Positions 26,315 through 34,430 of a stretch of DNA of 64,000 nucleotides are shown piece by piece. Source of the DNA: RGIG2134 sp964461115 (GTDB lineage Bacteria; Cyanobacteriota; Vampirovibrionia; Gastranaerophilales; Gastranaerophilaceae). Below the pieces are notes generated by a model that was not told the DNA's origin, did not search any database, and saw only the letters and a list, made by a program, of their open reading frames with translations. The translations under genes were made by a program, and so were the position numbers. Within the stretch, counting starts at the first letter, position 1. Each line of letters begins with the position of its first letter. The DNA lies in the NCBI GenBank assembly GCA_964461115.1, contig CAYWSX010000004.1:1-64000 (forward strand), written 5' to 3'.

Positions 26315-27421
26315 TTAAACGTAAAACTCTTTCAAGTTCAAACTTTGAAGGGACTCTTCTTCCAAAGTTTTTGCAGCTTTAGCAACATAATCGCCATAAG
26401 GTGTGTTTTTTGCAATATAGCGCAATTGATCCTCAGCGTATAATTGGATTTCAGGTCTCTGCGCATAATATTCGTCCAGCGGAATACTTTTTCTATGTGA
26501 ATTGCAGCCCCTGCAAGCCAAAACAAAATTCGCTATGTCATCTTTATCACCATTATGCCAAGAGTTGATACCGTTTCGCCACTTTCCTTCTTGTGTATCA
26601 TATTCGCTTTGAGGTCTAATGTGCTCTATTGACGAAGTTGCTTCTGAAAATAATGTTTCCGCAATTTCTTCAGCGCTTCTGCGTGAATATTTAACAATAT
26701 ACGCATTGTCATCATTTAAAGATGTAGGTAATTGCTCCAATTCACCGGCAATTCGTCTGGCTAATTTTTTATTATGTATAGATTCTAACCTTTTTTTACA
26801 ACACTCGATAAAGTCTTTTCTTTTGAAACTATCATCGTTATTCTCACTCTCAATCCAGTTACATCCCTCTTTGATAATATTTTTGAAAAGCCAGGCATCA
26901 TGCTTGTTACTTTTTTTGAATTTACCGATATTTTCTCGGTATATTTGTCTTAAAATAGCTAATTGCTTTGCTTCCAACCTACCTATAGCCGCGATGGCAA
27001 GCCTGTCAATCGCCATTTTCAAATTAGCCTCGGGATGATTTTCAACATAAGCGATAACTCGCTTTACAACCTCTCTTCGGTTGCCTCTGAAAAAATTATC
27101 CTTTTCTTCTATATAGTCTATTAGTTTCTGTCCATGCAACTCACTCATTTTACGCCCCAGTGATTTTACATCAGAATCATTAAGCATGGTTTCGCCGCAA
27201 TAAATACAAGGAACCCCCTGTAATTCCCGCAATCTCTGGCGTTTACACTGCGGAACATAAATATAATGATATCCGTCAACTTTTTCACGTTCTCCGCCAA
27301 ACGAAACCGTGTCTCGGGTCAGCGTAAACGCCCCCCCCCGCGAAATCACTTGCACAGAAGGATTTTCCCGAGTTTGAGTATTTTTATTTATTTGAAAAGG
27401 TGATATTCCAAATATTCTCAT
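26315..27421 (-). CDS. HNH endonuclease-like protein 2, tandem paralogue
   Basis: A 368-residue paralogue of the preceding gene. The leader is almost identical (PFQINKNTQTRENPS, then SRGGAFTLTRDTVSFGG), whereas the bodies have diverged. The CIYC pair is at residues 72-75. The HNH-like core is IEHIRPQSEY, with IANFVLACRGCNSHRKSI about 40 residues later, so the CxxC pairs are kept. The first His is in EHI.P and the Asn in IANF. A duplicated 5' flank (about 27401-27481 against 26220-26300) shows that promoter and leader were copied together. It lies 74 bases upstream of HNH 1 on the same strand. Function probably a metal-dependent nuclease; target unknown. Confidence 0.8.
   Translation of the reverse strand: MRIFGISPFQINKNTQTRENPSVQVISRGGAFTLTRDTVSFGGEREKVDGYHYIYVPQCKRQRLRELQGVPCIYCGETMLNDSDVKSLGRKMSELHGQKLIDYIEEKDNFFRGNRREVVKRVIAYVENHPEANLKMAIDRLAIAAIGRLEAKQLAILRQIYRENIGKFKKSNKHDAWLFKNIIKEGCNWIESENNDDSFKRKDFIECCKKRLESIHNKKLARRIAGELEQLPTSLNDDNAYIVKYSRRSAEEIAETLFSEATSSIEHIRPQSEYDTQEGKWRNGINSWHNGDKDDIANFVLACRGCNSHRKSIPLDEYYAQRPEIQLYAEDQLRYIAKNTPYGDYVAKAAKTLEEESLQSLNLKEFYV
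27331..27339. repeat. C9/G9 homopolymer tract in HNH gene 2
   Basis: Nine consecutive C on the plus strand in codons 28-31 of the minus-strand gene, at exactly the position of the tract in HNH gene 1. In a genome of low GC this run length is unexpected. Confidence 0.9.
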
Positions 27422-27452
27422 GATATTAACTTAAAAAGCCTAAAAGACTTAT

Positions 27453-27490
27453 TTTGATAGTTTGTGAATTATTATTTACAAACTATCAAA
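27453..27490. repeat. 13-bp perfect inverted repeat between HNH 2 and pheT
   Basis: TTTGATAGTTTGT (453-465) and ACAAACTATCAAA (478-490) pair perfectly around a 12-base AT loop. It is 11 bases beyond the pheT stop and 32 bases before the HNH 2 start, on the same strand as both. No T-run follows in the direction of pheT transcription, so it could be a terminator, a transcript stabiliser, or an operator of HNH 2. The matching upstream flank of HNH 1 has lost the second arm. Confidence 0.75.
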
Positions 27491-27500
27491 TATTATTAAC

Positions 27501-29963
27501 TTATTCTCTAAACGAAATTTCTGCGAAAGATTTTTTCAAACCGTCTTTGATATTCTGCATTTCTTTTTCAACAACTTCATCAGTAAGAGTAGCTGTTTCG
27601 TCTTGGAAACGAATTCGGTATGCAACACTCTTGAAGCCATCTTGAACATGTTCACCTTGGTATAAATCGAACAAATCTGCCCCTGTGAATAAAGCATTTG
27701 ACGCAAATTTCTTGATAGCTTTTTCCACCGACTCGTTTGTCACATCATTGTTTACCACGAAAGCAAAATCGCGCTGCACTTCAGGGAATTGAGGCAGTTT
27801 TTTATATTTCACGGTTACAGCTGAAACAGCAGCAAGGATTTCATCGAGATTTAGCTCGAATACAAAAACATGCTGGTTGAATTTCTCTTTGTCTGCAATA
27901 AGAGGATGTAAAAGACCAAAAGTGCCAATTATAGGCATTCCTTTGCCCATCAAAACAATTTTCGCAGACTTTCCCGGATGAAGATATGCAACATCCGCGC
28001 AAGGCTCAAACTTCACTCTTGAAGAAAGAGCAAGTTCATCAAACAATGCCTCTATAACACCTTTAAGCGAATAAAAATCTGTTTGCGGCTTTTTAATCCA
28101 CAAATTATTGCTGATTGAGCCCGTGATAACACCCGACAGCATTCTTGTTTCCTTAACACCGCTATCGGTTTTAGTTGCTTCGGCTTCTTTGAAATAAGTT
28201 CTGCCGATTTCATACAGCCAAACATTTTTTTGTCCGTTTGCCAGGTTATAACGAACGGATTGAAGCATATTCGGAATCAAAGTCTGACGAAGCGTTGTAT
28301 GGTCTTCGGATTGTGCATTTTTGACTCGAACGGATTTTTCATCGTCGAATTTCAATAAGAATTCATCCATAATCGGCTTCCCGACAAGCGAAGACGTAAC
28401 GCTCTCATAGAACCCGAGCCCTATAAAAAGATTATTGATTCTTTTCAAAAGCTTTTGTTCAAAGCTGATTTCAGGCGACGCGGTTTTGCTCGGCAAAGAC
28501 GGTGAAATCTTGTCATAGCCGTTGATTCTTGCTATTTCTTCAATAAGGTCAACTTCGCAGGTTATGTCATTGATTCTGAAGCTCGGCACCTTGATATTTG
28601 CGGCAATTTCATTTTTCCCGAGAATCTCAAACTCCAAATTTTCAAGAATTTCTATGCACTTTGAAGCAGGAACCTCACATCCCAGAATTTTCTTAATTTG
28701 GTTAAATCTAAGAGTTATAACGGTCTCAGGCAGTTCATTAACGCCGGTTTCAGTTATACCCGCCACTTTTGCGTCTGCAAAATCGACCAAAAGCTGCATT
28801 GCACGAAGAAGTGCAGGTTTTACAGCCGCCATATCAACGCCGCGCTCAAATCTTGCACAAGCCTCGGAGCGATATCCGACACTTCTGGAAGAACGGCGGT
28901 TAGCCGCAGGTGTGAAATACGCGGATTCAAGAACAATATTTTTTGTGTTGTCGTCAATTTCGCTGTTTGCGCTGCCGAAAACACCTGCGATACAAACGCT
29001 CTTGTCACGATCTGCAATTACGACCGTATCTGTCGTCATTGTGCGCTCAACGTCATCAAGAGTAACGATTTTTTCACCTTGTTCCGCACGTCTAACGCAA
29101 AGATACCCGTCAAGTTTGTCTTTGTCAAACGCATGCAAAGGCTGCCCGTATTCCAAAAGCACGTAGTTTGTAATATCAACAACATTGCTTATTGCACGAA
29201 TACCGCATGCCTGCAATCTCGCCTGCATCCAATCAGGAGAGGGTTTTATGGTAATATTCTCCAAAATACCCGCACTATAATATTTGCAAACATCATCATC
29301 TAAAATTTCTACTTTAAATCCGCCATCTGAAATATTTTGGGTATTTTGCACGAAGGAAAATCTTGATTTTTTATTAAAAAGAGCCGCAAGCTCTCGCGCA
29401 ACACCCGCAATTGACATTTGGTCGCCTCGGTTCGCAGTAGGTGCGATATCAAAAACATAGTCCTCTTTAATATTGAGCACATCCTCGAGTTTTTTCCCGA
29501 TTTTAACCTCAGGCATAAATCTATTAAGGATTAAAATACCATCTTCTTCCTGATAACCGGATTCAGAAAGGCCCAACTCATCAGCAGAACAAAGCATACC
29601 TTGAGATTCAACACCGCGAATAACAGCAGGAGTAAGTTCAAACATTTCACCGGTTTTTCTGTTGAAGACTTTTGAGCCGACAGACGCGTAAGGAATAATC
29701 TGTCCTTCCTCAATATTTTGAGCACCGCACACAACTACACGAGTGTCTGTGCCTGTATTTAGAGTTACTAGGTGAAGTTTATCTGCATTAGGGTGTTGGT
29801 CAATTTTCTCAATTTTTGCTGTGACGATATTTGAAAAAGCAGCACCTGTTTTTTCAATCCCTTCCACCTCTAAACCGCTCATAGTAAGCTCATGTGAAAT
29901 TTGCTCAGGTGTCACATCCGATAAATCTACAAAATCATTCAACCACTCTAATGAAACTTTCAT
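27501..29963 (-). CDS. pheT: Phenylalanyl-tRNA synthetase beta chain
   Basis: The 820-residue beta subunit of PheRS, which holds the editing and tRNA-binding parts of the enzyme that charges tRNA-Phe. The N-terminal EMAP-II-like tRNA-binding domain starts at about residue 40 (FSNIVTAKIEKIDQHPNADKL with HLVTLNTG). The B3/B4 editing core has GIRAISNVVDITNYV near 240 and GQPLHAFD; B5 follows, then the GYDKISPSLP region, and the C-terminal ferredoxin-fold anticodon-binding domain contains LPQFPEVQRDFAFVV and QGEHVQDGFKSVAYRIRFQ. The alpha subunit gene pheS is not next to it. The length is typical. Confidence 0.96.
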   Translation of the reverse strand: MKVSLEWLNDFVDLSDVTPEQISHELTMSGLEVEGIEKTGAAFSNIVTAKIEKIDQHPNADKLHLVTLNTGTDTRVVVCGAQNIEEGQIIPYASVGSKVFNRKTGEMFELTPAVIRGVESQGMLCSADELGLSESGYQEEDGILILNRFMPEVKIGKKLEDVLNIKEDYVFDIAPTANRGDQMSIAGVARELAALFNKKSRFSFVQNTQNISDGGFKVEILDDDVCKYYSAGILENITIKPSPDWMQARLQACGIRAISNVVDITNYVLLEYGQPLHAFDKDKLDGYLCVRRAEQGEKIVTLDDVERTMTTDTVVIADRDKSVCIAGVFGSANSEIDDNTKNIVLESAYFTPAANRRSSRSVGYRSEACARFERGVDMAAVKPALLRAMQLLVDFADAKVAGITETGVNELPETVITLRFNQIKKILGCEVPASKCIEILENLEFEILGKNEIAANIKVPSFRINDITCEVDLIEEIARINGYDKISPSLPSKTASPEISFEQKLLKRINNLFIGLGFYESVTSSLVGKPIMDEFLLKFDDEKSVRVKNAQSEDHTTLRQTLIPNMLQSVRYNLANGQKNVWLYEIGRTYFKEAEATKTDSGVKETRMLSGVITGSISNNLWIKKPQTDFYSLKGVIEALFDELALSSRVKFEPCADVAYLHPGKSAKIVLMGKGMPIIGTFGLLHPLIADKEKFNQHVFVFELNLDEILAAVSAVTVKYKKLPQFPEVQRDFAFVVNNDVTNESVEKAIKKFASNALFTGADLFDLYQGEHVQDGFKSVAYRIRFQDETATLTDEVVEKEMQNIKDGLKKSFAEISFRE

Positions 29964-30060
29964 CTTTCCGTCCTTATTTTAAAATTCTCTATAAGAAAAT
30001 TTTAGTACAAACAATAAAGGCTGTCGAACAAAAAGAGCATTGTTAATTTTACACACTAAA

Positions 30061-30086
30061 AGAGAGCCTTATCGGCTCTCTTTTTT
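30061..30086 (-). terminator. Rho-independent terminator downstream of the RHH gene
   Basis: An 8-bp stem (AGAGAGCC / GGCTCTCT, loop TTATC) with runs of A and T on both sides. It follows the minus-strand ribbon-helix-helix gene by about 65 bases and separates it from pheT. Confidence 0.75.
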
Positions 30087-30147
30087 CCCCATTTTCTCCA
30101 TAAAACATTGTCCATTTTGCTTTTTACTTACTTCTCCACAATGCTTT

Positions 30148-30336
30148 TTAGTCCAGCAGCGCCTCTAAGATTTGTGCGTTTTTGTTTGCATAAGTGTTTT
30201 CTCTAACTTTTGTGCGATGAATGTAGGTTCTCAACGCCTCTCTGATTAGCTCACTGCGCGAACGATTCTCCGTGTCCGCTACTTCATCAATGTTTTTCAA
30301 AAATGTCTCAGGCATTGAAATCAAAACTCGTGCCAT
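30148..30336 (-). CDS. Ribbon-helix-helix (CopG-type) transcriptional regulator
   Basis: A 62-residue protein with the classic RHH fold: a short strand (ARVLISMPE, residues 2-10), helix 1 (TFLKNIDEVADTENRS) and helix 2 (RSELIREALRTYIHR). The residues in the strand contact DNA as a dimer. Proteins of this size are often antitoxins of toxin-antitoxin pairs, but no toxin gene is within 200 bases on either side, so here it is an orphan regulator or autoregulator. It stands alone between pheT and the Hsp20-like gene. The 256 bases upstream, 30337-30592, are AT-rich and probably carry both divergent promoters. Confidence 0.85.
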   Translation of the reverse strand: MARVLISMPETFLKNIDEVADTENRSRSELIREALRTYIHRTKVRENTYANKNAQILEALLD

Positions 30337-30592
30337 GTTGTAATTCCTCCGATTATCTCTATTTCTATTGGTTTTTAAGGTATTATCTCTTACCCTTATA
30401 TAAAAAAAAATTCTTTAAAAAAGTTGCTCTTTTTATGCTCAATTTATATATAAAAAATATAAAATTCTATTATTAGTGCCTTTTCATGCTTTACATTGCT
30501 TAACAATTCCTTCTTTTATCAAAAATCTTACCCGAATTACTATTGTTTTTTACTCACATTTAAGTAAAATTGATTATAAAAAGGAGATATTT

Positions 30593-31198
30593 ATGTCTGA
30601 AAATTTTAATAACGAAGAAAATCAAAATAATAGCGAACACTCTGAAAAAAAAGAGAAAAAATACGAACTGCCATGGCACAACGGTAACGGCAAAACTTTA
30701 AAGTTCTTAGCTATATGTCTGAGTGCATTTCTCGGCGGTTTTGCGGGAATTTTGGCACTCGGCGGCATTTACACCGTTTCACATAAAAATCCTCAATTAT
30801 ACAGGCCGCTTCCTCCTGTTATGGACAGCCGTGTTGTGATGCCTGATGAAATCTTTGACGACATGCGTCCTGACATGGATGACGACACAAACATGGCTGC
30901 TACAAAGCCGCCTGTACCGGTTAGAATGCACCAAACCGTCAGCGTTGAAGAAAATCTTGAAAATTATAAAATTTATATTGACCTCAGAAGGTTTAACAAC
31001 AACGACAAAAACATCAATTTGCTCATAAAGCCTCATACAGTAAAAATTACGGGGAAAGCTGAAATTAAAAACCCTAACGAGCAAAGCTCTTTTAATTTTT
31101 CGCAGAATTTAACGCTTGAAAGGAAAATTGACGTAGGTGATGTTTCAAAGCAGGTTATGGGGCACAAACTTATTGTAACCCTGCCGATAGAGGACTAA
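30593..31198 (+). CDS. Membrane-anchored Hsp20/alpha-crystallin-like protein
   Basis: The start is the ATG at 30593, preceded by AAAGGAGA at a good distance; upstream in-frame codons have no site. That gives 201 residues. The first about 40 residues are charged and asparagine-rich, then a single membrane segment (LKFLAICLSAFLGGFAGILALGG, about 38-60). A proline-rich linker with many aspartates follows. The C-terminal about 90 residues (KIYIDLRRFN to KLIVTLPIED) look like a small heat-shock protein beta-sandwich: the ITGKAEIK motif and final GHKLIVTLP match the Hsp20 pattern. Its last 29 bases overlap the convergent MATE gene. A membrane-tethered Hsp20 is unusual. Confidence 0.75.
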   Translation: MSENFNNEENQNNSEHSEKKEKKYELPWHNGNGKTLKFLAICLSAFLGGFAGILALGGIYTVSHKNPQLYRPLPPVMDSRVVMPDEIFDDMRPDMDDDTNMAATKPPVPVRMHQTVSVEENLENYKIYIDLRRFNNNDKNINLLIKPHTVKITGKAEIKNPNEQSSFNFSQNLTLERKIDVGDVSKQVMGHKLIVTLPIED

Positions 31199-32531
31199 CC
31201 CGATACTCATCAGGAAGCTTTTTAAACTTTTTCGCAACTATTACGGACTCTATTATTCCGATGGCCAAAAATGAGCATGCCAGTCCAAGCCAAAAGCCTT
31301 TTAGCTGCATATCAAGCCCGTACGCCAGCCAAAAACCGAACGGAAGCCCGAAAATCCAATAGCCGGATATTATGCAGACAGAAACCGTGCGAGTCATACG
31401 CAGACCTTTTAAAATTCCGCTTAGAGAGGTTTGAAACCCGTCAAACATTTCAAAGCATGCGGCAATAATTAATACAGGGGTTCCTACCGCCAGCACCTGC
31501 GGGTCTGACGTAAATATTGCAAAAATCTGAGTCGGAAAACAGAGCAAAATCAAACTGCAAAGCCCCATAAACACTACTGAAAAAGCAATTCCGACAACAG
31601 AATATTTTTTTATAGGCGCAAGCATTTGTGCACCGTTGAAAAACCCTATTTTTATAGCCAAAGCATTTGAAAGCGACAACGGCACCATATAACAAATTGA
31701 GCCAATCGTAGTAACTATCGTATGAACAGACGCATAAAGCCCTGATTCACGTCCGACAAGAATTGTTATGAGATTAAAGCCCAAAAACTCCAAAAGCAGT
31801 GCAAAGCCTATCGGATAACCGACTTTCATAAACTGTTTTATCGCAGGTATATCAAATTTTTTCCTGTAATCTATCAGACGCAAACTGAATATCAACAGAG
31901 ACAGCCCCATAGCAAGCCTTACAATCAAAGTCGCTATGGCAAGCCCTTTTACACCCAATTCAGGAAATCCGCAAAGTCCGAATACGAGAATAAAGTTCAA
32001 AATCAAGTTCGCAAAAAGTGCCGCGATTAAAAGAGCATTAGGAAAATTCACAATCTCGTGCGCCTGCAAAAACTCCTTCAAACCTTGATAAACATACATC
32101 CCGAATATCGAAAAGGAGGAAATATAAATATATTCCTTAATCATCGGTACAAGATGCGCCTCAAAACCCATTAAAGATATCAGCGGCACAATGCAGAGCG
32201 TCACTATCCAAAATATTGCCGCAAGCAGCAGTGAAAAATTCACAACTGAAAACAAATAGCGCTTTGTAGGCTTCCTGTTTCCGCGATAATTTGACAGCGT
32301 AATCGAAATCCCCGACATTATACCGATTCCAACGATATAGATACAAAACGCAATCGCATTCGCAATACTTATCGCCGCAAGCGTATCAAGAGAGTGCTTT
32401 GAAGCAACAAAAACATCCACGGCACCGATTAAAATCTGCCCGAGATTCCCGACCATCATCGGAAGCGCCAAGACCAAAAGGTCTTTAAAATATTTTTTGT
32501 ACTCCAAAATTCTCATAAACATATCCGTCAT
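31170..32531 (-). CDS. MATE-family multidrug/Na+-driven efflux transporter
   Basis: A 453-residue integral membrane protein with about twelve hydrophobic segments in two halves, as in MATE/DinF proteins. The N-terminal half carries LALPMMVGNLGQILIGAVD (residues 17-35), the conserved early helix of the family, and the second half starts about residue 240. Substrates cannot be told from sequence; candidates are cationic drugs or lipid-linked compounds. The start is uncertain: no clear ribosome site precedes any of the nearby ATGs, and internal ATGs at codons 4 and 6 are possible. It overlaps the Hsp20-like gene end to end by 29 bases. Confidence 0.9.
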   Translation of the reverse strand: MTDMFMRILEYKKYFKDLLVLALPMMVGNLGQILIGAVDVFVASKHSLDTLAAISIANAIAFCIYIVGIGIMSGISITLSNYRGNRKPTKRYLFSVVNFSLLLAAIFWIVTLCIVPLISLMGFEAHLVPMIKEYIYISSFSIFGMYVYQGLKEFLQAHEIVNFPNALLIAALFANLILNFILVFGLCGFPELGVKGLAIATLIVRLAMGLSLLIFSLRLIDYRKKFDIPAIKQFMKVGYPIGFALLLEFLGFNLITILVGRESGLYASVHTIVTTIGSICYMVPLSLSNALAIKIGFFNGAQMLAPIKKYSVVGIAFSVVFMGLCSLILLCFPTQIFAIFTSDPQVLAVGTPVLIIAACFEMFDGFQTSLSGILKGLRMTRTVSVCIISGYWIFGLPFGFWLAYGLDMQLKGFWLGLACSFLAIGIIESVIVAKKFKKLPDEYRVSPLSAGLQ

Positions 32532-32568
32532 TACTTTGGCTAGTCAATAAAATTATAGCTGAAATAAA

Positions 32569-33567
32569 TTAAATAAACAGCAAAACAAGCGCGGCGATAA
32601 CTAAAGGCGGTCCAAACGGAACATATGTTAGCCCTTCGCCTTTTTTAGCAGACTGTATAAGCTTTCGGCACGAATAAAAAGCCGTTCCGGCCATAACAGC
32701 AAACATGACCGCAAACAATATCATATTTCCCAGCAAATCGAAATTATCCAAAACTTTAAATGCAATTACACTCGCAATAAAAGCCCCAAGTGAAGCAAGA
32801 AGATTTCTTTCTCCATTTTGCCAAAGCTTTTTCACAAACATAGGCATAATTATAACAACTTGGACGATACAGCCTAAAATCAGTATTGCAGGAATAGCCT
32901 GAAGCCTGAAAACAGCGCCCAATGCACCCAATATAAATGCATCCCCCTCGCCGAAGGCTCTTTTGCCGGCAAGAAGTTTACCCGAAAGCGCTAAAAGCTC
33001 CATTACAATAGCACCCGCTGCAATTCCTGCAAGCGCAAACAAAAAAGACTTATTTAAAGAAAAATCATGCGAAAATAGTGAAAAATTCCAAACACCCAGA
33101 CCGCTTTTACCGATATCAAAAAAGTTGTATACCAAACCAATAATAGCAAGCACGTATGCGTGAGCGTCAAAAATAACCTGCTCTTTTATGTCCGTTACAG
33201 CAAGAACAACGCAAAGCAGTGCAGCCGCGCTTAAAAATACCGAATTCAAAGCAAGCCCAAACTTCAAAAATATCAGAGTAAACAACACTCCAACGGTAAA
33301 CTCAACTAACGGATACTGCGGAGAAATTTTCGCACTGCAAAAACCACACTTTCCTCGCAAAAATAAATACGATAAAATCGGAATGTTATGATACCATTTC
33401 AATTTGTTGTGACAGTGAGGACATTTTGAAGGCGGAAGCACTATAGATTCACCGGAAAAAGCTCTCAACACAACAACATTGGCAAAACTTCCGAAACACG
33501 CCCCTATCACAAAAATCATAAAAATTATGTAATAAAAATCAAAGCCCTGAAGCTCAAATATGCTCAA
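32569..33567 (-). CDS. pilD: Prepilin peptidase / N-methyltransferase (PilD-like)
   Basis: A 332-residue membrane enzyme that cleaves type IV prepilin leaders and methylates the new N-terminus. The N-terminal zinc-binding loop is visible: CPHCHNKLKWYHNIPILSYL near residues 44-63 and then CGFCSAKISPQYPLVE, giving four cysteines. The catalytic aspartates lie in TDIKEQVIFD around 125-135 and GEGDAFILGALG near 206-217. It starts with TTG at 33567, immediately after the sigma factor stop (TAA-TTG), so the two are co-transcribed. About eight membrane segments are predicted. Its substrates would be pilins encoded elsewhere. Confidence 0.93.
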   Translation of the reverse strand: MSIFELQGFDFYYIIFMIFVIGACFGSFANVVVLRAFSGESIVLPPSKCPHCHNKLKWYHNIPILSYLFLRGKCGFCSAKISPQYPLVEFTVGVLFTLIFLKFGLALNSVFLSAAALLCVVLAVTDIKEQVIFDAHAYVLAIIGLVYNFFDIGKSGLGVWNFSLFSHDFSLNKSFLFALAGIAAGAIVMELLALSGKLLAGKRAFGEGDAFILGALGAVFRLQAIPAILILGCIVQVVIIMPMFVKKLWQNGERNLLASLGAFIASVIAFKVLDNFDLLGNMILFAVMFAVMAGTAFYSCRKLIQSAKKGEGLTYVPFGPPLVIAALVLLFI

Positions 33568-34350
33568 TTATGCTTCCTCCGTGGCTTTAATTATGGTAAA
33601 GAGGTCAATAAGCGCCTTTTTTAGGCGTCTTGAGACTTGCATTTGTGAAATATTAAGCATTTCAGCAATCTGGCGCTGATTCATATCTTCAAAGAAGTGA
33701 AGTTCAATAACTTTTACTAAATCCGGATTCAGCTTGCCTATTGCAGTTTTCAGCATTATACGAATTTCATGTACATTTTGGCTTTCAATCTCTTTTTGGT
33801 CAGGAATTTTGTCATAGAGCGGATATTGCTCCTCTTCCGAAATACTGTTGATTTGGTCAAGTGAAACCATTTGTTTTCTACGCTCAACATCAATAACTTC
33901 GTGAACTTTACCTAAGTCCATCTGCAAACGTTCAGCAATCTCAATATCTGTAGGTTTTTCACCGCTTTCTTCCGTCAATTCCTTAGAAATCTGGTATATT
34001 CTGTATGCAAGTTCTTGAACTTCGCGCGGAGCTTTTATCATAGCGCATTTGTCTCGCAGATAATGGCGGATTTCGCCCGTGATAAGGTAGGTTGCATAAG
34101 CCTTAAAATTTTTACTTACTGCAGAGTCAAAAAGGTTTACTGCTTTTAATAAGCCGACACTGCCGACTTGAATAAGATCGTCAAGAGGGTCGGTGCTTCT
34201 TCTTGCAAGTCCGCGTGAGATTTTTTTAACTAACGGCATACACGCAACAACAATAAGATTTTGCAGCTGTTTTTTTGTACGCTCATTTGTGACAGCGCGA
34301 TAGCTGTCAAGCCATTTGTATACCTCGGTATAATTTATTTCTTCTCTCAT
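33568..34350 (-). CDS. SigF/SigB-type group 3 sigma factor
   Basis: A 260-residue sigma-70 family protein with regions 2, 3 and 4. Region 2 is LIQVGSVGLLKAVNLFD around 59-75 with FKAYATYLITGEIRHYLRD; region 3 is within APREVQELAYRIYQISKEL; region 4 is NQRQIAEMLNISQMQVSRRLKKAL near 225-248. The lack of region 1 and the 260-residue size place it with the stress or motility sigma factors (SigB/SigF/SigG). In Cyanobacteria SigF controls type IV pili and motility; the downstream pilD gene agrees with that. No anti-sigma gene is adjacent. The start is preceded by AGGAAG and a TATAAT box. Confidence 0.9.
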   Translation of the reverse strand: MREEINYTEVYKWLDSYRAVTNERTKKQLQNLIVVACMPLVKKISRGLARRSTDPLDDLIQVGSVGLLKAVNLFDSAVSKNFKAYATYLITGEIRHYLRDKCAMIKAPREVQELAYRIYQISKELTEESGEKPTDIEIAERLQMDLGKVHEVIDVERRKQMVSLDQINSISEEEQYPLYDKIPDQKEIESQNVHEIRIMLKTAIGKLNPDLVKVIELHFFEDMNQRQIAEMLNISQMQVSRRLKKALIDLFTIIKATEEA

Positions 34351-34371
34351 GCATTAATTCTTCCTGCGAGA

Positions 34372-34430
34372 ATTATATCACGATTATTCCGATTTTTCAT
34401 TTTTGATATTGTGTTATATAATATTTATCA
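34372..34430. promoter_or_regulatory. Divergent promoter pair with shared -35, leaderless on the plus side
   Basis: For the plus-strand HEAT-like gene, TTTTCA (34394-34399), a 17-base spacer and TATAAT (34417-34422) put the transcript start at or within a base or two of the ATG at 34430, so its mRNA should lack a leader; no ribosome site is present. For the minus-strand sigF-pilD transcript, TATAAT is at 34372-34377 and the complement of the same hexamer, TGAAAA (34394-34399), lies 16 bases away. The hexamer would thus serve both directions. Boxes are seen directly; promoter activity is inferred. Confidence 0.5.

Noticed and set aside
28522..29303. Two long plus-strand open frames opposite pheT
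   Set aside because: They overlap the strongly conserved PheT core and have no motif or ribosome site.
30148..30336. Toxin-antitoxin pair with the RHH protein
   Set aside because: No toxin-sized gene with a suitable fold lies within the flanking gaps, and a terminator separates it from pheT.
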